The notes beneath the pieces were generated by a model. It made no database searches and was not told where the DNA came from. It saw only the letters and a list, made by a program, of their open reading frames with translations. Below are positions 1-10,580 of a stretch of 64,000 bases of DNA, one piece after another. The stretch's first letter is position 1. Every line of letters begins with the position of its first letter. The translations under genes and the position numbers were made by a program. The DNA comes from Theristus sp. LFF4_11 (taxonomy: Eukaryota > Nematoda > Chromadorea > Monhysterida > Xyalidae). The stretch spans positions 34,273 to 98,272 of the forward strand of contig JASANC010001905.1 in NCBI GenBank assembly GCA_030248135.1, written 5' to 3'.

Positions 1-1792
1 TTGATGTGTTTGAGTGCCTTTGTTGATGTGCCATTTTTGTGAAGTTTGTTCATTAGAGCCTGCGAGAGAATACACAGCACAGACGCGAATCGGTGCTGTT
101 GGAATAACGTCATTGCTAACTCACAGGTTTTAATTAACCAACTTTACAATTTTTGGAATGACCTTTTTTCAGCGCTGCCTATTTTGTTTTCTTTCTGGAA
201 CCAAAAAGAACTGCCAGTTTACGTTTGTTATATTCAGAACCAACAGTCAGCATTTTTTAGTTGGTCGACGGAACCATTTCAACCTTTATTTTGTTTCCAG
301 TTTTCCTGTCGTGTTTGTTCGAGATTTAGACGCATTTAATTTTTTTTGCCTTTTCAATCTGAACTTTTGAACTCTGAATTTCAAGTTTATCAATGTGCAT
401 TTATTCATATGTTCATTTAATCATACTTTCACGTTTGCCAACAGAACGGTGCTAGCAGTGTACAGCTTGTGAATGTGGTATAATTTCAATAGTTTTCCAT
501 AGGAAAAATTGTGGTTTACGTTTGCATTATGAAGTAATTCGTAGGTTCTTTTGTGCCAGAACTGAATAAAATGTACTGAATATGAAGTATTGATGGGTAG
601 ATTTCTTTCTCTACCTCACCCCGTATCCTTTTAAACTTTCCCCGGGTTCCTTGAATGACCGCTGTGCGAGTACGACAGACTGGTCTCAAAAACATTTTTT
701 CCCAAAAGCTGAAAAATTTATCTGTACCCTTTTCACACAAAAAAAGTTATTCTGCAAAGAACGGAAATCGATTAGCGGAAATGGAAAATCATCAGAAGTG
801 GAACAACCGTTACGGCAAGCCGCACACATTTCAAGGCATTTCAGCAAAACTGATAGATACGCGCACTGTTTGTGCAACAGTTTTACGAGTGTAGCGGGAC
901 CAAAAATACGTTGCAAAAATTGTTTGAAATATCTTGATCAAATAACAACGTCACATCGGCTAACATGCGTGAACTGCAATTTTAATTCGATTAAAATTTA
1001 CCGGGGAATCATTGGTTTCTCATTTTCATCACTTGATTTCCGCAAAACTTCTTTTCTCATCAAGGACATAACGCTAGACACTATTGGAAGTGGAGTTTTG
1101 CTTCACTTTATTGCTGGTTTTAATTTCGACTTCAACACGACATGATGCAAATTGACGAAAACGCTCAATATTTGATTATATACAAATTTGATAACATCAA
1201 ATTCATCAAAACAATGAATGTCATTGATTGAAGAAAAAAAGAAAACAAAAAGGTTTATTTTTGCTTCTTACATCACTGTTTTATCACAACAGCACGACAC
1301 AACTGCACAGAACGATATCACCATTAAAAAGCACGAGCAACACGGGTCCACAAAAAAAACCCAAAAAATAATCCACAAAACACGTTAAAATTGTTGGAAG
1401 TAAACTGTAAACAAAGTAAACCGATGTAACGGGAGTTTCATGCATGAAACTTCCAATAATAAAACATCATTTTCAAAAAGGTGGAAATAATGTTAAAAGG
1501 ATGGAGAACTGAGAAGAGCCTTCCGTTCCTACCGCTGTTGTTGTTAGAAACATCTTTCTTTCTTTTAATCATAAAAATGGCACTGAGAAACCGGAAGTAT
1601 GGCATCAACAAAGTGATGTTGTTTGTGCAGCTACGATGAAGCGTTCTTCTCAGTGGAATTCATATAGCACACAGAATTATCAAACAAAAAAACCACAACG
1701 AAAAACACACGCCATATAATATGTAAAATGCTAAACTCTTACTGCAATCATATCAAATAATCAGCAACAATCAGCAACAATCAGCAACAACA
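1..1792. other. No gene recognised; intergenic and 3' flank
   Basis: Open frames here are short, of AT-rich composition and without family motifs or convincing splice-bounded exons. A 10 bp unit (AATCAGCAAC) is repeated three times at about 1760-1790, just beyond the stop of the minus-strand gene that ends at 1793, so it probably lies in its 3' UTR. I see nothing else that I can name. Confidence 0.5.
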
Positions 1793-3876
1793 TCAGTACG
1801 GCCCATAGGCGCTGGTCTTGCGCTGATGATCGATTCTGCCGAGCATTGAGGCCACCTGGGAATGGAACTCTTCGTCCTCCGCTTGACTGCTTTGGAGACG
1901 CTGCAAAAAAACATTATAAACGTTATACAGAATGGTCCATTGGTATTGATTGCAACGAGTTTCTGACTATACGTTCCCGTAAGTCAGTACACCGTCTCTA
2001 AGGACCCGCTCGCACAGCCACTCTGTAATGGGTGAATCTTTTCAAAGTTAAAAAATGACAGATTCACTGGTGTTCATTTTGTGTCAATAGCGATTTGGAA
2101 CACCAATGGTCAGCCGCGTTTTGTTTATCGATGCTGCGTCCATTGTATTTGATGCATTATGATTATTTCGATTTTTTACACCCTCTCTTCTGTTTCTTTT
2201 TTGCGGTTCTGTTTTTCGCGCCACATTTGTTTTCAAAAAAGTTTGTTGGCCGCTAGCACTGCCGTATGTGTGCGCAAGTGTAAACACACAACCACAACAC
2301 AACAAAACACGCGTCAAAAGTAATCATGTGAAAGACCTTCACAGGTTCACCACACATTTTTTCTGAAAAACTAAAGTAGACGAGCTTTACACTCACTGCA
2401 TGAACAGACTATAAATTTTGTCCGGTGCCCAGAAATCAATGTTCACAACACATTCCATTTTTACGTTTTTTGTTACGTTACCGCGTCACGTTTTTTTGTC
2501 CGTTTTAATGACAATCAATCCTAGTCGTGTAAAACCGGTCTGTTCGTGTGCGGTTTTTTTTGAATAAACGTGTCCAACTAACGTGAGAAAAATTACATCG
2601 GTGTAATTATGGTAGGCATGGGTGAACAAGAGCAGATTGAAAAATATTGTAGTCTTCGACTGTGCAAAGCTACAGATGTTTTATAATTTTTAAATCGAGT
2701 GAAGAGTGCTGAAATTTGAACGGCTGTATCCACAAGAAACAGAGAATACAAAATTCCGTACAAATGTAAACACACACTCGCGCCGATTCAATTGCAGAAA
2801 CACGCGTGCAGAGGAATTTTCAGCGCCAAAAATGCTTGACGCACAAAACCTAAAGTGTAAAAAAACTTTTGCCGTTATTGTTGCATCCGAAAGCGTTCTG
2901 CGTTCTGCATCTGGCCTGTGCGTTTCCACACACCGGTTTCTGCATCTGCACCATTGCTATCGAAGAACATCAGCGTCTCGCACCATCTGCAGTGTTCTTA
3001 CAGTCAAAAAACAAAACAAAAAAGGGTCAGACCTGTTGAAAAGACTCGCGTCGCTTCATTCGATCCTGCCTCTGTCGCTCCAGCTCCTCCTGCAGCTTCA
3101 GGTGGTTGTCCTCGATGCGCTTCTCGACCTTGCCCATGTAGTCGTTCAAGTGGTCGAGCTGGTTGTCGAGACGTCGAATCTCTGGACGGAAAAAATTATT
3201 CGAACGTTTCGAAACGAACGAACGAAAGAAATTAGGCGGTTTATGTTTTAGCCTCCGCTAAACCGATAATTCATGGTGTCGTCGCAGCAAACACCGTCGA
3301 GGTTAGGGCGCCCATCGAGCTTTGTCTGTGGTTAAGTGCCCATAAAGCCCCTAGTATACGTGTATAAAACAAAATCACTAAATCGCAGACATTCCACCCT
3401 CGTGGCCTGGTGGTAGTGCGTTAGACGTCTGTGCGCTCGTCGGATCGAGCCCCGCCGAGGATGTTTAGGCACTTAATGACAGAGAAAACTCGATGGGCAC
3501 CCTGCTCAATGGGTGTTCTGTACGCTTCTCTGGGTTAGCCCTGGCTAAACACATCGCCTAAAATCCGCAACAAAACAACAACACAATTCCAAACAACCGA
3601 CAACCCCGCCGTCGCACCTTCCAAGTCCTGCTCGGTGCCGCTTTCGTGCAGCGCCCCGATGCCCCTGACGATCGCCTGGTGTGCCTGCACGCTGCTCTCA
3701 TCGCCGACGACGCCCCGAAGTCGCACCAACGCCTGCTCCCGTTCGTCGTCGTCGTCGCCGTTTCGTGAATGCGATCCGTTTTGCGTCACCGCGGACTCGC
3801 CGTTGCTCTCCAAGTTCGTCTTGTCCTGTAGCGTTTTCGGTGACTCCTTCGGTTGATCGGCGCTTTTCGAAGCCAT
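1793..3876 (-). CDS. Small coiled-coil protein, bublin/UPF0184-like (3 exons)
   Basis: Exons on the minus strand are 3876-3618, 3181-3033 and 1900-1793, giving about 171 aa. Phases agree at both junctions (phase 1, then 0) and sites are GT/AG. The N-terminal exon is polar, with Ser/Gln/Asp/Glu-rich stretches. Exon 2 encodes a strongly heptad-like helix with the run KLQEELERQRQDRMKR, and exon 3 continues the helix and ends in AYGPY. From memory, the order LD..LN...VEKR...KLQEELE..RQ.R resembles the core of human C9orf16/BBLN (bublin), a short coiled-coil protein linked to intermediate filaments in C. elegans intestine. That assignment is inference; a generic coiled-coil protein is the alternative. 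An in-frame upstream ATG at 3897 would add 7 residues. Intron 1 carries two SINE sequences. Confidence 0.6.
3232..3345 (-). repeat. Inverted partial copy of the SINE at 3401
   Basis: The minus strand of this stretch matches the 3' body of the SINE just downstream: the complement of the segment around 3305-3340 aligns with its middle part (the GGCACTTAATGACAG region and the following TCGATGGGCACCC), and 3232-3270 aligns with its distal end. The tRNA-like head is absent. The two copies are head to head within about 60 bp, in intron 1 of the coiled-coil gene. Confidence 0.6.
3401..3577 (+). repeat. tRNA-derived SINE, copy 1
   Basis: The head looks like a pol III promoter: an A-box-like TGGCCTGGTGGTAGTGCG, and about 35 bp later a B-box-like GGATCGAGCCCCG. 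The body runs through a conserved GGCACTT, TCGATGGGC, TTCTCTGGGTTAGCC and CATCGCCTAAAATCC to an A-rich end. A second copy with the same head and body lies at 53252-53428, which shows that this is a dispersed family and not a single tRNA gene. It sits in intron 1 of the coiled-coil gene. Confidence 0.75.
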
Positions 3877-6511
3877 TTTTTGTGGAGTGTTTTTCAAGCA
3901 ATGGAAAAGTTTGATAATGAAGTTTGAAGTTATTTTATTTTCCGGAAGGCGTCGTCGGTAATTCTCTCGTCAGCCGTTTATTTATGATCTTCTCATGTGT
4001 GGTTGTAAATATTTCGATTGGTTATTAATTTTATCGCGTTTGATAATTCTGAAAATCGCAAAAAAGTATCCGAGTATATTGAGCTGTCAAGAAATTATCC
4101 GTCATAAAATTATCACATGAAAAATTAAATTCAGAATACAACTTGGCAGGTCAGCAATAATTCGTGGCGTTTCGATATATCAAGAAAAATGTTTATGGCC
4201 TCCGCAAAACTGGCGCAAATCAAACACAGGAACGAAACACGATAACACTGGTGGTTTCGTAATGTGAAAGGACGGAATACAAAACGCAATTTTCATCGAT
4301 ATCTAACTGCATTGCACTTGAAAACTTTGGATGAGACAAATAAAACACACGTTGAAAGCGATGAATAAATATTGGACAAGCGACTGCATGAATGAAAATG
4401 TTCGAAGGTGAAAACAAACTGTTTTAAAACGAAGCTTTGCAAACAGAGACAAATAAATTGAAAGGTGTGTGTGTGTGCATTTTTATGAACATCAGTTTGA
4501 AACAGAATCATCCTGTGAATCTAGTTTTAAAAGCGAAATTCGTCCAACCACTTTAAAAAACTGTCGATGCTCACCACAAAAGCAATCGATCGATCAGAAA
4601 AAAGGAACAAGCAAATGAATGATTGCTAAAAGTGCAATTTTGTGATGGCAAAAACTAAACCTGAAATTGCATTATTTTGTAGGCGAAGTAACAAAACTAT
4701 TGACAAATTTACACAACAAAATGCACAAGTACAATTTCTGGTTGCAAAAAAAAAACAAATAACCAAAAAACAGAAAACAGGACAACATGCACTTTCTTCA
4801 GTTTCTACAAAGTCAGAAGTTTTGCTTGAATTTTAAAAGGAAAAATACTTCTGCGCGTTTTCTATTTGCGTGTGTTGTAGCGATAATCCGAAAGATGAAA
4901 GATGCATTAGTGATCAAATTTTTTGACTGTACGTGGCGTGATGGAAAAAAAGTAATAACATATTGAGAGAAAACGCTGAAAACCCGAGAAACGTACAAAT
5001 ATAAAGCAGAAAGGTGCACTCGCGTGTGTCAGAGCAAAAAAATGCAAGAAAGTACAGGGCGCGTGCGAGCTCACAGTCTCACGCAATAGCAAAGATTAAA
5101 TTTCAAGGTTTCCTGGTTTTCAGACTTTCTTACGGTGTTCTGTTTACTTGAGAAGAGGTGGATTTTATTGCAAAAAATACATGCATACGGTCAACCAAAG
5201 CCGCAAAAATGGACATCAACAAAGTAACCTCAAGGTTGCATTGCAATATTTTACAACACCAATCAAGCAGAACAACACGAAAGTTCAATATTTCATTTCA
5301 TTTCACAGTTGAAATAACGGAACAGAAGTTTTATTGATAAATAAAAGGTAAAATTTGGTAAAACAAACAAATGGGCAAATAAAGAACGGGGCTGTTGAGA
5401 AATCCTGTCATACAGGAAAGAGGGGAGAGCGTTTTTTGATGAGTGGGAGGGAAACCACGAAAAAGTAAAGACACAGAAATGACCAAACAAAGTCTTAGAA
5501 TGGAAGGTATGCACAATACACCGTTAATTTATGGGTATTTTTGGTCAGACCCATGACCACTTTATGCAGATTGTGCATTTTTCTTTAAAACGCGCGTTGT
5601 TTTTCAAAATATGCAATGCAGCAAAAAAGCGGATGAGTCAGCGTTTTTTTTTCGGTAGCACAGTCGCAAGAAACCGCGTTTCAAAAACTGTAAACAAGAA
5701 ATACCGAAAACGATTACATTACAGCACAGTGCGAACGTCAGCGTGTCCAAACAAGAAGTTCTGACTCAACCAAAAACATTGAAGACAAAAACGACAGAAA
5801 CAAACACCTTTTTTACGTTTTTCATTTTTCAAACTTGCAGGTGTGCGAAGACAAATCAAAGAACTAAAATTCAAACCCTATGTGTAGAAAAAAACAGAAA
5901 AAATTATAATCGCATTTGGCGATGGAGAAAAGCGGTTGATCGACCTGCTGAATACAGGGTGATGGAAAAAGACGTGAAACAACTGATGAAGTTGTCAAAA
6001 CTGCCAAATTTCTTAGTTAAAAAACGCGAGTTGCATATGATGACTGATTGAAATGATTTTAAACAGACATAAAATAAACAAATATCAAACCTGAAATTCA
6101 AGACGGAGCCATTGACTGGCTTGTTTCAGTCAAACGCGTACACTGTTGACTTAGGTACACCAAGAAACCGAAACTCTGTGGCAAAAAACCGAATCAAAAG
6201 CATATCACCGTGCTGCTTGATTTGTTGCGTGACGTGTCTACCAAAAATTGTTGTGACTTTTTGTCGGACGAAACCAGAATTTCACAACAACAAAAAATGC
6301 GTGCGTGGCGCAGAATTTTTCGCACCACTGGGTGTCGCAATGCTTTAAAATTGGACTTACACAAAAAATACCGTATTACCTCTATTAAACCCCCCCAAAA
6401 TTAAACCCCCCCCAAAAAAATAAACCCCCACCTCCTCGACAAGTTTCCAAATAATCCCCCCCCAAAAATAATCCCCCATGGGGGATTATTGAAACCTGTT
6501 TGAAACACATA

Positions 6512-6775
6512 CAGCATGGCCGAATAAATGAGGCAGTCCATCAAGGCGGGATTAGTCGCTGACTAGGAGTTGTCTTTTTCAAAAATGCCAACATAATTTC
6601 CAATCATGTGTGCAAGGGAGAAAGAATGAACAGAATAATACGGATAATCCATTAGTTTAAAAAAACGCGTCAAATTTGGCATACAATTTGGTTTCTGAAC
6701 TTCTTTTTCTTTCATTCAAAATTCGCGCGCTCCTTGCACCCTGAAAAAAGCTGCCATGTTTAATCGGCTATACTG
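6512..6775. mobile_element. 264 bp MITE, CAGYATRGCC family, nested in copy A
   Basis: The termini CAGCATGGCCGAATAAA and TTTAATCGGCTATACTG are inverted repeats with a few mismatches, flanked by TA at 6510-6511 and 6776-6777. The sequence is nearly identical to 17664-17927, which has the same length. The related element at 57061 has ACACATACCCAGCG uninterrupted where this one has ACACA, the insert, then CCAGCG, so the empty site is visible and the target duplication is TA. Confidence 0.85.
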
Positions 6776-6856
6776 TACCAGCGAATTCAGTGGCTGGTTG
6801 CAGTGAAAATGATGAAATTGTGCTACCAAAGGCCCCAAATGGATGAGTTAATGGTA

Positions 6857-7089
6857 TTGTGGATTTATACAAACGTGTCCGGACTAACGTGACGTCATTT
6901 TATTTAAAAACGCCCGTTTGTCAAAGTACAGGCACTAAAATTTTAGTTTGGTGTGACTGATTCGACATTCACCATTTGTTTGCGGGAAGAAATCGGCTAA
7001 ACGGATAGTCTGGTTTGCTGTGAACGACAAGCGCATGTTAGGCGACACATGACGTCATTTCAGTGGGACACGTTTAAAAAAATAGGCCA
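6857..7089. mobile_element. 233 bp TA-flanked insertion nested in copy A
   Basis: Imperfect terminal inverted repeats share AAACGTGTCC, ACT and GACGTCAT in the same order from each end, with outer ends TTGTGG and GGCCA beside TA at 6855-6856 and 7090-7091. The uninterrupted copy at 56921 reads straight through as GGTAATTTCATT at this point, which defines the insertion. No coding capacity is visible. Confidence 0.7.
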
Positions 7090-8309
7090 TAATTTCATTA
7101 CAAAAGGCTGTTGTAAAAGGAAATTTCTATGTAGAGTAGAAGTTTCTGCGACTTCCTTCCTGCCATGGAAGGTATTTTTGCCATTTTGCCCACTCCTAAA
7201 AATGGTTTCCAAATAAACCCCCCCCCAAAAAATAAAGCCCCCCCTAAAAATAAACCCCCACCCCCAGAAGTCGCTGAAGAAATAAACCCCCATGGGGGTT
7301 TATTAGAGGTAATACGGTATGAATATTATTGAAATCATACAAATAAATAAATATACGTAAGCGTGAAATCCCGTGAATAAAACTTTTTGAGCATCAAAAA
7401 CTCTAGGTATTTTTCTTGTTGCTTTGCAACCAATTTTTTACAGAAATGTCAGAATAAATTTCAAAGGGGGTTTCTGAAAAGTACACAAGCACGAACGGTA
7501 AACATTTTGGTGTGGGAAAATAAAATTTTAAAAAAGGTTTCAGCCGTTTTAAAAAATTATTTATATCTTTTACTGTTAAATTTTGGGGCACAAACGCAAA
7601 CATACTGTCATAAAAACAATGAAAATGAGTTCAAAATAGTTTTTTTCAGGTACATCTCGTGAGAAATAAAATAAAATAAATGATCAACAGCTAAAAGTTC
7701 AAACGTACCTGAACAGAGACACAGAACAGAAACGTGTTCAGCAAAATATAATTTTCAAGAAACCGCTGTCAAAAACGTGTGGAACAAAATTGACTATTAC
7801 AAAACTCGTCCTGAGCAATAAAAATTTCGTTTAAGATTGAAAAATACCACCGCCACATGAATGTTGTCAACGTTATTTGCAGTGACAGTAAAAAAGAATA
7901 GATAAAATCAGAAAAAAACTAGAACTGGACCTGGTTGGGTGGGGAAAAGGTTTGTGTAATTGAATTTATTTGTGCAGAATTCCTGAATGGTCACGATTGT
8001 AGACAGGTGATTGGTCGTACAAATGCACGGTGAAATACTTCAGCCAATCAGCGTGTGACAGAGTTGAACACGTTTTTCCAATGAATGTTCGCTATTTCAA
8101 CCAAGTGAAAAAACAAAAAAAGTCAACCACAAGAAAACACAGCTCCCAACATGAATATCGTGTTGCGAATGAAGCGTCAGACAAAAAAAAACAGGCAATT
8201 TGGTTGAGAAACACAGGATTTTTTAGAAAACGCTTTCACGTTCAGAATGCATTTCCAGCTGCGCGCGGCTGCAAATTGCTTTCACGCTCAGAAAAAATGT
8301 TTCACTAAT

Positions 8310-8515
8310 ATTATCTTTCATTTTGGTCCCGGTTCTCTATGCCTTTGCACACAGGGATAGGAAAAACGTTTCAAGAATCCGCGGGAATTCAAAATTGGGT
8401 TACGGTAGCTGACGAAAGACGTCGGATGACGTCATGCGTCTGGTTTGGTGTCCGGCTTTTCCCCAACGCGTGAAACTTTTGTGCACGCGGTCTTCCTGTA
8501 ACGATAATATCTGAA
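8310..8515. repeat. Relic repeat, TTGGTYCCGG family
   Basis: The words CATTTTGGTCCCGG, GCGTGAAACTTTTGT and CGGTCTTCCTGTAACGATAAT occur here in the same order as in the shorter relic at 38958-39046. Reverse-orientation fragments (CGCATTGAGTCTCGGGATC and a near copy) occur around 13452 and 58521. These appear to be decayed copies of one dispersed element, and the full-length form cannot be defined from this window. Confidence 0.45.
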
Positions 8516-9624
8516 ACGCTTTTTGGCTGCAAATGTTCTGGGTCTGGTTGTGCTACTGCGAACATGAGGCTGACTGGACAGTTATCGATTTTTCATGTTG
8601 CACTGCACGCAAAGCATGACTAAAAGAGGTGAAGAAAAAGCACGATTATAAAAAAGCACGATGTTTCCGAATGAGATAGTGCGAAGTTTTCTGAAATACC
8701 TCAAGCGCGCTTCGACCCACGTCCCTCAAGGGACGTAACTTTGTTGTTGCTGATTGATTGACGGTTTATTGTAAAAAATAGCGTGTCATCTCAGCAAAAA
8801 ACGAGTCGTGTGACGAAGATACGCCGTTAGTTTTTTCTGGCGTCACTGATAAAAGAGTTAGCAGGCTCAGTTTTCAAAAAAAAACGTTAATTTTGCCGTT
8901 TTTCTGTTACACCTCTCAATTGGCTACTATTTGTACTGGATGGAAGTTGCAGCCAATCAGCTAATCGTACGCTTTGAATCTTTTGATGCGAAACTTTTGC
9001 ATCACAATTTGTAGGTTGTGAATATTGAAAAACAATGATACCTGGTGGGATTTTATTTGTGCTAGTGTGTATCTGTGTGTGCTAAAACGTATTTTGTCTT
9101 CTTTATCAGTCAATTTTATCGTACTTTTGAAACTGTTAACGTTAGCTACAGACGTAAATAAAATTGGTAACCGGAGTAAACATTGCGCTCTGCGAAGTAT
9201 ACCGTAAAATCGTTACGTGACGCTTTATAGGGGGGTTTTGGTTTGCTGAAAAGATTAGTTTTTTGTTCATCAAGCAAACAGTAGCGTTTCAACTTTTTTA
9301 AGGCACCACACCACCGTCGTGCCAGTCGCATTTCGCAATTTCATTCTGCAAAAACCGCACACTCTGGCGATATGGAGCATTTTTTGCGTGCAAAATGGTG
9401 TGACACAACTAAACGATACAACAAAACGAAACCGTCAATTCGCAGAAATAAGGCAATTCAGTATGCACATTGTACAATGGAATGTAAGAAAAAACATTAA
9501 AACTAGAAAAACAAAGAAGTTCAAAAAGGATAATTTGGCAGGAAACTTGACATCGGAAATGGGTGGAAATTGGGTTGAACCAAAAGCAAAAATTCGGTTT
9601 GGTGGTTGGTTGGTAAACTCTTGA

Positions 9625-9790
9625 GCACTCTAAGGTGTCCGAACCAGTGTCTGGTGTTTTGTCCGGCCTTGGTGAACCGCGCGGTGTCGTGTCACGAAAA
9701 TAAAAGTGGCTCAAAACGCCAAGTGTGGTGGGGCCACTTTCATTTCCGGAACAAGACACTGGACAGGACACCACGCGGACACACACCATT
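9625..9790. repeat. Foldback element, GTGTCC-rich, copy 1
   Basis: The left arm (GGTGTCCG, CCAGTGTCTGGTG, TTTTGTCCGG) and right arm (CCGGAACAAG, ACACTGGACAGGACACC) are imperfect inverted complements around an inner loop, so the strand can fold into a long hairpin. Related foldback sequences lie at 16262-16425 and 30186-30290. There is no coding content. Confidence 0.55.
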
Positions 9791-10159
9791 GCTTGAGAAT
9801 GCACTCATCACGCTAAAAAAACGGTTGACAACTTCTTTGCCAAAACAACAATTTATTGTGGTGAAAAAGGACTGAGCGATGTATCACCCACGCTCACTGC
9901 ATGTCGTGGCGAGTCCCCATGACGATCAGCGGTTAGCAAAGGTACGCCGCTCAGTCGCTTTTTTCACCAAGGAAAACTTTAGAAAATTCATCAAGATATC
10001 AGAAAACGATTCAAAAATACAAAATACATACATCAGTTGGAATATCAAAGGACCACGGAGCAGATTTTCTGACAAGCGCCAAGTTAAAAATTATTAACCG
10101 TTATAACCCGTTAACACCGAAATTTGCTAATCAGTACCTGAAGATCAATATATTGCACC

Positions 10160-10392
10160 TGGACAACACGCTAAAAATTTACCAAAAAACGCACGTATGG
10201 ATTTTTAATGTAAATATTCGTGCCTTACTGCTGAGTATGATCATTAAGAAAATGGTTCAAATGGAACAGGAAAAAAGCGGTGTACCACGTTATTTAGCGT
10301 TGGCACGAAAATAGCTACATATGGCATGAGTAATGGCACGCGTTTAGACACCCGTTTTGGCAAGCGTTTTGGAGCGTTTTTAGCATGAAGTT
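10160..10392. repeat. Possible decayed foldback element near the trehalase 3' end
   Basis: The left side has ACGCTAAAAATTTACC with CAAAAAACGC, and the right side GCGTTTTGGAGCGTTTTTAGCA, which is a loose inverted complement. Similar GCTAAAAAA ends occur on the foldback copies at 16.3 and 30.2 kb. The match is weak. Confidence 0.25.
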
Positions 10393-10419
10393 GTTGTTAA
10401 CTGAGCGATTCAGTGTTGG

Positions 10420-10580
10420 TTAACAAATTAAGTGACTCGGGGTTTTCGGTCTCTTCAGTTTCTGGTCTCGGTTCACGCCTTGCTGACGGCGATTACGCCT
10501 ATGGCATCGAAATGCCAGTACCGTCACCAACATCAGAACACAGCAGGATACCAGGACGCCAAGGAACACGCCAAGAAAGC
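10420..10580 (-). other. Trehalase last exon: transmembrane segment and basic tail
   Basis: The donor at 10674/10673 (phase 1) joins the acceptor at 10581 and reads a hydrophobic stretch starting FLGVFLGVLVSCCVLM, then RCHRRNRRQQ and a short polar tail to TAA. Without this splice the previous exon reads on to a stop at 10624 and ends in ALGAFIGALFVITNQWLV, which is also hydrophobic. I prefer the spliced form because a clear transmembrane helix is followed by stop-transfer positive residues. The read-through form could be a shorter, alternatively ended isoform. Confidence 0.6.

Larger units (their letters stand above)
6369..7319. mobile_element. TA-flanked inverted-repeat element, CCGTATTACC family, copy A (interrupted)
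   Basis: The ends are TACCGTATTACCTCTATTAA and its approximate complement ATTAGAGGTAATACGGTA, flanked by TA. Next to the termini are blocks of C runs (on this strand) around a CCCCCATGGGGG palindrome. Three more copies lie at 18330, 33844 and 56921. Compared with the uninterrupted copy at 56921-57378, this copy carries two further insertions, at 6512-6775 and 6857-7089, each between TA dinucleotides. There is no transposase frame, so it is a non-autonomous element, most likely of the Tc1/mariner class judging from the TA target. Confidence 0.8.
3877..9620. other. Gene-poor intergenic region with repeats
   Basis: No frame here has family motifs, and I could not assemble an exon chain. Apart from the nested inverted-repeat elements at 6369-7319 and the relic at 8310-8515 (listed separately), I see only AT-rich sequence and a small palindrome CGTCCCTCAAGGGACG near 8721. 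Confidence 0.5.

Noticed and set aside
2706..3251. 181-codon plus-strand frame
   Set aside because: It overlaps exon 2 of the minus-strand coiled-coil gene, whose frame is supported by splice sites and heptads. The plus frame has no motif.
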